Shown: piece by piece, positions 61,232 through 64,000 of the stretch
Position numbering within the stretch: position 1 is the stretch's first letter
Layout: each line of letters begins with the position of its first letter
Assembly: GCF_023715785.1 (NCBI RefSeq)
Contig: NZ_JAMBOX010000019.1
Coordinates: 1-64,000 of the forward strand
Length of the DNA stretch: 64,000 bases
Direction: 5' to 3'
Source: Neobacillus niacini
GTDB lineage: Bacteria; Bacillota; Bacilli; Bacillales; Cytobacillaceae
The notes under the pieces: model-generated
The model's input: the letters and a program-made list of their open reading frames with translations, nothing else
Database searches by the model: none
Told to the model about the DNA's origin: nothing
Translations under genes and position numbers: made by a program

Positions 61232-61260
61232 TTTTATAATCATAATAGTAATATATGTTT

Positions 61261-63252
61261 CTAAACTGTTTGCAATACCTTTTTCTCCCTGCAGTTCGTA
61301 ACAATTGATTCAAAGACATAGGCTTTTTCAAAACCTTCTCGGGTCGCGTCACCCAAAGAACCGTAGCCGGCAGCATCCCCTAATACAAACACATTTTCCA
61401 TACAGCCTTTTAAAAGATTCTCTAATGGGTTATATGCCTCCACACCCATCGCAACAATCACATACTCTGATTCTAGTTCTGATTGTATCCCTGAAGCCAA
61501 GTCCTCGACGATCACACTGTTGAGCAGGATTTTTTCCAACTTGTGTTCCGTCACAATGTTCACATTTGCTTGTTGAAGCTTACCTAGAAGTCTTAATCTT
61601 GTGTCAGCTCCAATGCGTTTACTTGCTTTAGTCGGAATTTCTACATAGGTGACATCATTGCCGGCTTCAGCAAGGCGACGTGCCGTTCCATGGCAGGTCA
61701 TCCCACTGCCTACTACAGTAATTTTATTATTGGAAAATACGAGTTCCCGTAATTTTATGTCTTCATAGGTATATACACGGTCTAAATCAATACCCGCCAC
61801 CTGTGGGAGCCTTGGTCTTCCGCCTGTGGCCAACAAAACGGCATAAGGGTTGAAAGCTATGATATCTTCGACAGCAGCTTCTGTATTCAAACGCACATCA
61901 ACATTCAAACGTTTCATTTCATGGCTGAGGTAATCAATATGCCAAGTCATTTTCTTTCTATAAACCGGGTCCGTTACAAGGTGTAATTGCCCGCCAAGTT
62001 TATTTTCTTTTTCAAAAAGGGTTACGTTATATCCTTTTAATGTTAAGATTCTTGCCGCTTCCATTCCACCTGGGCCGCCACCGACAATTACAACATGGCG
62101 GTTTTCATTAGAAGTAAGTGGATGCAGTTCCTTAAACTCCAGCTCTCGGCCTGCTCTGGCATTAATCGTACAGCGAATGTGCAGGTTAGCCGAAACGGAA
62201 TGGATGCAATGGAGACAGTTAATGCATTTTCTAATTTCGCCTTCGCGTTCTTCGATTGTTTTGTTTACCCAGTCAGGGTCAGCAATTAATCCTCGGCCAA
62301 TGGCCACAAAGTCCGCCTTACCTTCGGCTAAAATGGTTTCGACAAATTGCGGTTCGCGAATGGACCCGACCGTCATCACCGGAATCGAAACTTCCTTTTT
62401 GATTGCCTCTGCCAGGTAGACTCTCCAGCCTTGTTCATAAAGCGGGGATTCAATGACCTTTTCCATAGAGTCATAGGTTCCGCAACTAATATGCAGTCCA
62501 TCTACTCCCAGGTTTTCCAGGTATGTGCTTATGGCCTTACCTAGCTCTAAATCAATGCCGCCTTCTGTAAAATCATCCACATTGAGGCGAACGGTAACAG
62601 GGAAATCCTCCCCGCATTCCTCTTTAATGCCGACAATGATTTCCTCGAGAAATCTCATTCGATTCTCAAAACATCCCCCGTATTCATCCGTCCGTAAATT
62701 TGCCTCAGGGCTGAGGAATTGGTTAACTAAATAACCATGGGCTCCGTGGACTTCAACTCCGTCCATTCCGGCCCGCTTGCATCTTACGGCGGACTGGACA
62801 AATTTATGGACTAACTCTTTCACTTCCGCTGTCGTCAATTCTCTAGGCTCTTCCCCAACTGCAGCACAGGGAACACTACTTGGAGCAACGATTTGCTTCC
62901 CATGGATTAACGACGAATTCGACTGTCTACCCGCATGATGGATTTGGACAAATATCTTCGTCCCATATTTATGTACTGCATTGGCCAGACGGAAAATTCC
63001 TGGAATAAAGCGGTCATCGTCCAGTCTTAATTGCCGAACAAACCCTTTTCCGTATTCAGAATCGATGCAGGTAAATTCAACAATAATTAACCCAGTACCG
63101 CCCTTCGCCCGTTCTTCATAATAGGCAATCAGGTGATCCGTGACTTCACCTTCGACACCAGCTAGATTCGTTCCCATTGGCGGCATGACGATTCTGTTTT
63201 TTAAGGTTAAATCGCCTATTTTACCCTCACTAAATATGTTTTCGTATTGCAT
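61261..63252 (-). CDS. Enoate reductase/2,4-dienoyl-CoA reductase-type flavoenzyme
   Basis: A 663-residue protein with an old-yellow-enzyme TIM barrel (about 1-350, with VMPPMGTNLAG and a catalytic HGAHGYLVNQFLSP), an iron-sulfur region CINCLHC...IRC near residues 350-370, and a C-terminal FAD/NADH domain with VVIVGGGPGGMEAARIL near 400. These enzymes reduce C=C bonds of enoates or dienoyl-CoAs with NAD(P)H and are often used in anaerobic metabolism. ATG 63252 has AAAAGGAGG upstream. A Rex/Fnr-like operator lies 19 bp upstream. Confidence 0.9.
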   Translation of the reverse strand: MQYENIFSEGKIGDLTLKNRIVMPPMGTNLAGVEGEVTDHLIAYYEERAKGGTGLIIVEFTCIDSEYGKGFVRQLRLDDDRFIPGIFRLANAVHKYGTKIFVQIHHAGRQSNSSLIHGKQIVAPSSVPCAAVGEEPRELTTAEVKELVHKFVQSAVRCKRAGMDGVEVHGAHGYLVNQFLSPEANLRTDEYGGCFENRMRFLEEIIVGIKEECGEDFPVTVRLNVDDFTEGGIDLELGKAISTYLENLGVDGLHISCGTYDSMEKVIESPLYEQGWRVYLAEAIKKEVSIPVMTVGSIREPQFVETILAEGKADFVAIGRGLIADPDWVNKTIEEREGEIRKCINCLHCIHSVSANLHIRCTINARAGRELEFKELHPLTSNENRHVVIVGGGPGGMEAARILTLKGYNVTLFEKENKLGGQLHLVTDPVYRKKMTWHIDYLSHEMKRLNVDVRLNTEAAVEDIIAFNPYAVLLATGGRPRLPQVAGIDLDRVYTYEDIKLRELVFSNNKITVVGSGMTCHGTARRLAEAGNDVTYVEIPTKASKRIGADTRLRLLGKLQQANVNIVTEHKLEKILLNSVIVEDLASGIQSELESEYVIVAMGVEAYNPLENLLKGCMENVFVLGDAAGYGSLGDATREGFEKAYVFESIVTNCREKKVLQTV

Positions 63253-63270
63253 TTGTGATCCTCCTTTTAG

Positions 63271-63308
63271 TTTGTGAGATATTTCACAAATAACCACAAA
63301 AAATTATA
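63271..63308 (-). promoter_or_regulatory. Promoter with Rex/Fnr-like operator of the enoate-reductase gene
   Basis: TTTGTGAGATATTTCACAAA (63271-63290) fits the Rex consensus TTGTGAAATWWTTCACAA with one mismatch and also TGTGA-N6-TCACA, the Fnr/Crp pattern. A TATAAT -10 lies at 63303-63308 on the minus strand, so the operator would sit at about +6 to +25, where a protein would repress. No good -35 is visible. Rex responds to the NADH/NAD ratio, which would suit an NADH-dependent reductase. Confidence 0.6.
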
Positions 63309-63477
63309 TACCATATTAATTTTAAAGGAAGTTGTGAGGAATTTTACCACCTTCATTTGATAGATTAGTGACAATTGCTTGTAAAATTTGCGAAGAAATA
63401 TTGGAGGATTTATTTATTGAAATTTTCCTTGCTCTGAAACGGGTTCCATGAAATAAACTGTAACCGTAAGATGCATT

Positions 63478-63562
63478 CTATAAGTTAAGCTTCTTATAGC
63501 AAAAGTTGATTTAGGATCGGCGTAACTGTGCATCCGGGCGTAACGGTAAATTTCAACTTTTG
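63478..63562. other. Two adjacent inverted repeats in a gene-free region
   Basis: CTATAAG/CTTATAG (63478-63499) is directly followed by CAAAAGTTGA/TCAACTTTTG (63500-63562). The second loop contains a direct repeat GGCGTAAC. There is no T-run. It could be a decayed mobile-element end or a structured RNA. Apart from this and the promoter, 63253-63611 shows nothing recognisable. Confidence 0.5.
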
Positions 63563-63611
63563 TCTACCAATGGTATATCTATTTACAATCTATAAATCAT
63601 TTTCAACTACG

Positions 63612-63650
63612 AAAATAAAAACCGGGGCAAAATCCTATAGGATCCGCCCC
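63612..63650 (-). terminator. Intrinsic terminator of the LLM oxidoreductase gene
   Basis: GGGGC and GCCCC with inner GGATCC/GGATTT pairing form a hairpin on the minus strand, followed by GGTTTTTATTTT. Confidence 0.75.
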
Positions 63651-63677
63651 TTTGTTATGTCGGTTTCACTAAAAAGC

Positions 63678-64000
63678 TTATTTGCTTGTTTCCCTTCGAA
63701 CAACTGGAGCAATTTCCGTTGCTAGCAATTCGATCCCTTTTGCTACATTTTTAAATGGTTGACCGCCTATATCCAACTGTGCAAGGAATCTTTGGTGCCC
63801 AAAGAGTTCGTATTGTTTGAGAATTTTTTCGATCACCTGCTGTGGACTCCCCACAAACAATGCCGTATCCGGACTAGTCATATGTTCAAAGTCTGCCCTT
63901 GACATTCTTGTGGCCATTCCACGTTGACGGTTCACATATCCCCAGTAGTTGGAGTAATAAGGATAAAACTCGTCTTTTGCCTGCTGAGTTGTTTTAGCTA
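63678..64000 (-). CDS. Luciferase-like (LLM) flavin monooxygenase, C-terminal part
   Basis: The frame is open to the window edge, so only the last 107 codons are seen. They include FVGSPQQVIEKILKQYELFGHQRFLAQLDIGG, the C-terminal signature of LLM-class flavin-dependent oxidoreductases. An in-frame GTG at 63935 is internal, since homologous sequence (YYSNYWGYV) continues upstream. The 5' part is outside the window. Confidence 0.85.
   Translation of the reverse strand, partial: AKTTQQAKDEFYPYYSNYWGYVNRQRGMATRMSRADFEHMTSPDTALFVGSPQQVIEKILKQYELFGHQRFLAQLDIGGQPFKNVAKGIELLATEIAPVVRRETSK

Overview
The window comes from the chromosome of an endospore-forming Bacillaceae bacterium (low-GC Firmicutes, Bacillus-like). 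The evidence is a cortex morphogenesis gene (cmpA), an alpha/beta-type SASP, a gerA-type germinant receptor operon, a T-box leader on argS, a guanidine-I riboswitch on ykkCD, and gene order shared with Bacillus subtilis from ddl through murF, cshA, ydbS, ydbT, ydcA (rhomboid), acpS, ydcC, alr, ndoAI, ndoA, tex, cmpA and a sprT-like gene to a trnS-like tRNA cluster. The assignment rests on gene content and remembered synteny; no database was searched.

Layout. 1-1230: the 5' end of a 16S rRNA gene preceded by nine tRNA genes, all on the minus strand behind one strong promoter. 1264-16178: the conserved ddl-to-sprT block, almost all minus strand; the sigB regulatory module that B. subtilis carries between ndoA and tex is missing and a tandem repeat array stands there. 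16395-26323: transport and housekeeping genes (NicO-type transporter, mgtE, a rodA/ftsW-family gene, dedA, riboswitch-controlled ykkCD, MFS, DinB, argS). 26696-32810: spore and envelope genes (SASP, germinant receptor A-C-B, RHH regulator, SPFH protein, BcrC-like phosphatase). 33121-35687: a two-permease ABC exporter. 35858-47047: two paralogous NERD-domain/zinc-finger proteins flanking a LysM-M14 endopeptidase, a methyltransferase, a GlcD-type oxidase and a PdhA/PdhB-like E1/E2 set without E3. 47796-61048: an esterase, then a long same-strand group encoding an oligopeptide ABC importer, a cytoplasmic gamma-glutamyltransferase-like enzyme and a two-part CHR transporter, headed by an Lrp regulator with a divergent M29 aminopeptidase, and then a frameshifted MFS gene. 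61261-64000: an enoate-reductase-type flavoenzyme behind a Rex/Fnr-like operator, and a truncated luciferase-family monooxygenase.

The most unusual feature is a set of intergenic tandem repeats. Three arrays (4409-4795, 11322-11728, 36866-37145) have a 51-52 bp period and share one 25-nt imperfect dyad. A fourth array (47156-47612), with a related solitary unit at 61118-61170, has a different sequence but the same 52 bp period. A fifth (32860-33076) repeats a palindrome every 32-34 bp. Every one starts directly 3' of an intrinsic terminator, and two of them follow the two NERD paralogs. I do not recognise these as a named element. Start codons were moved from the longest reading frame wherever a ribosome binding site clearly selected another start; many of these are TTG or GTG.
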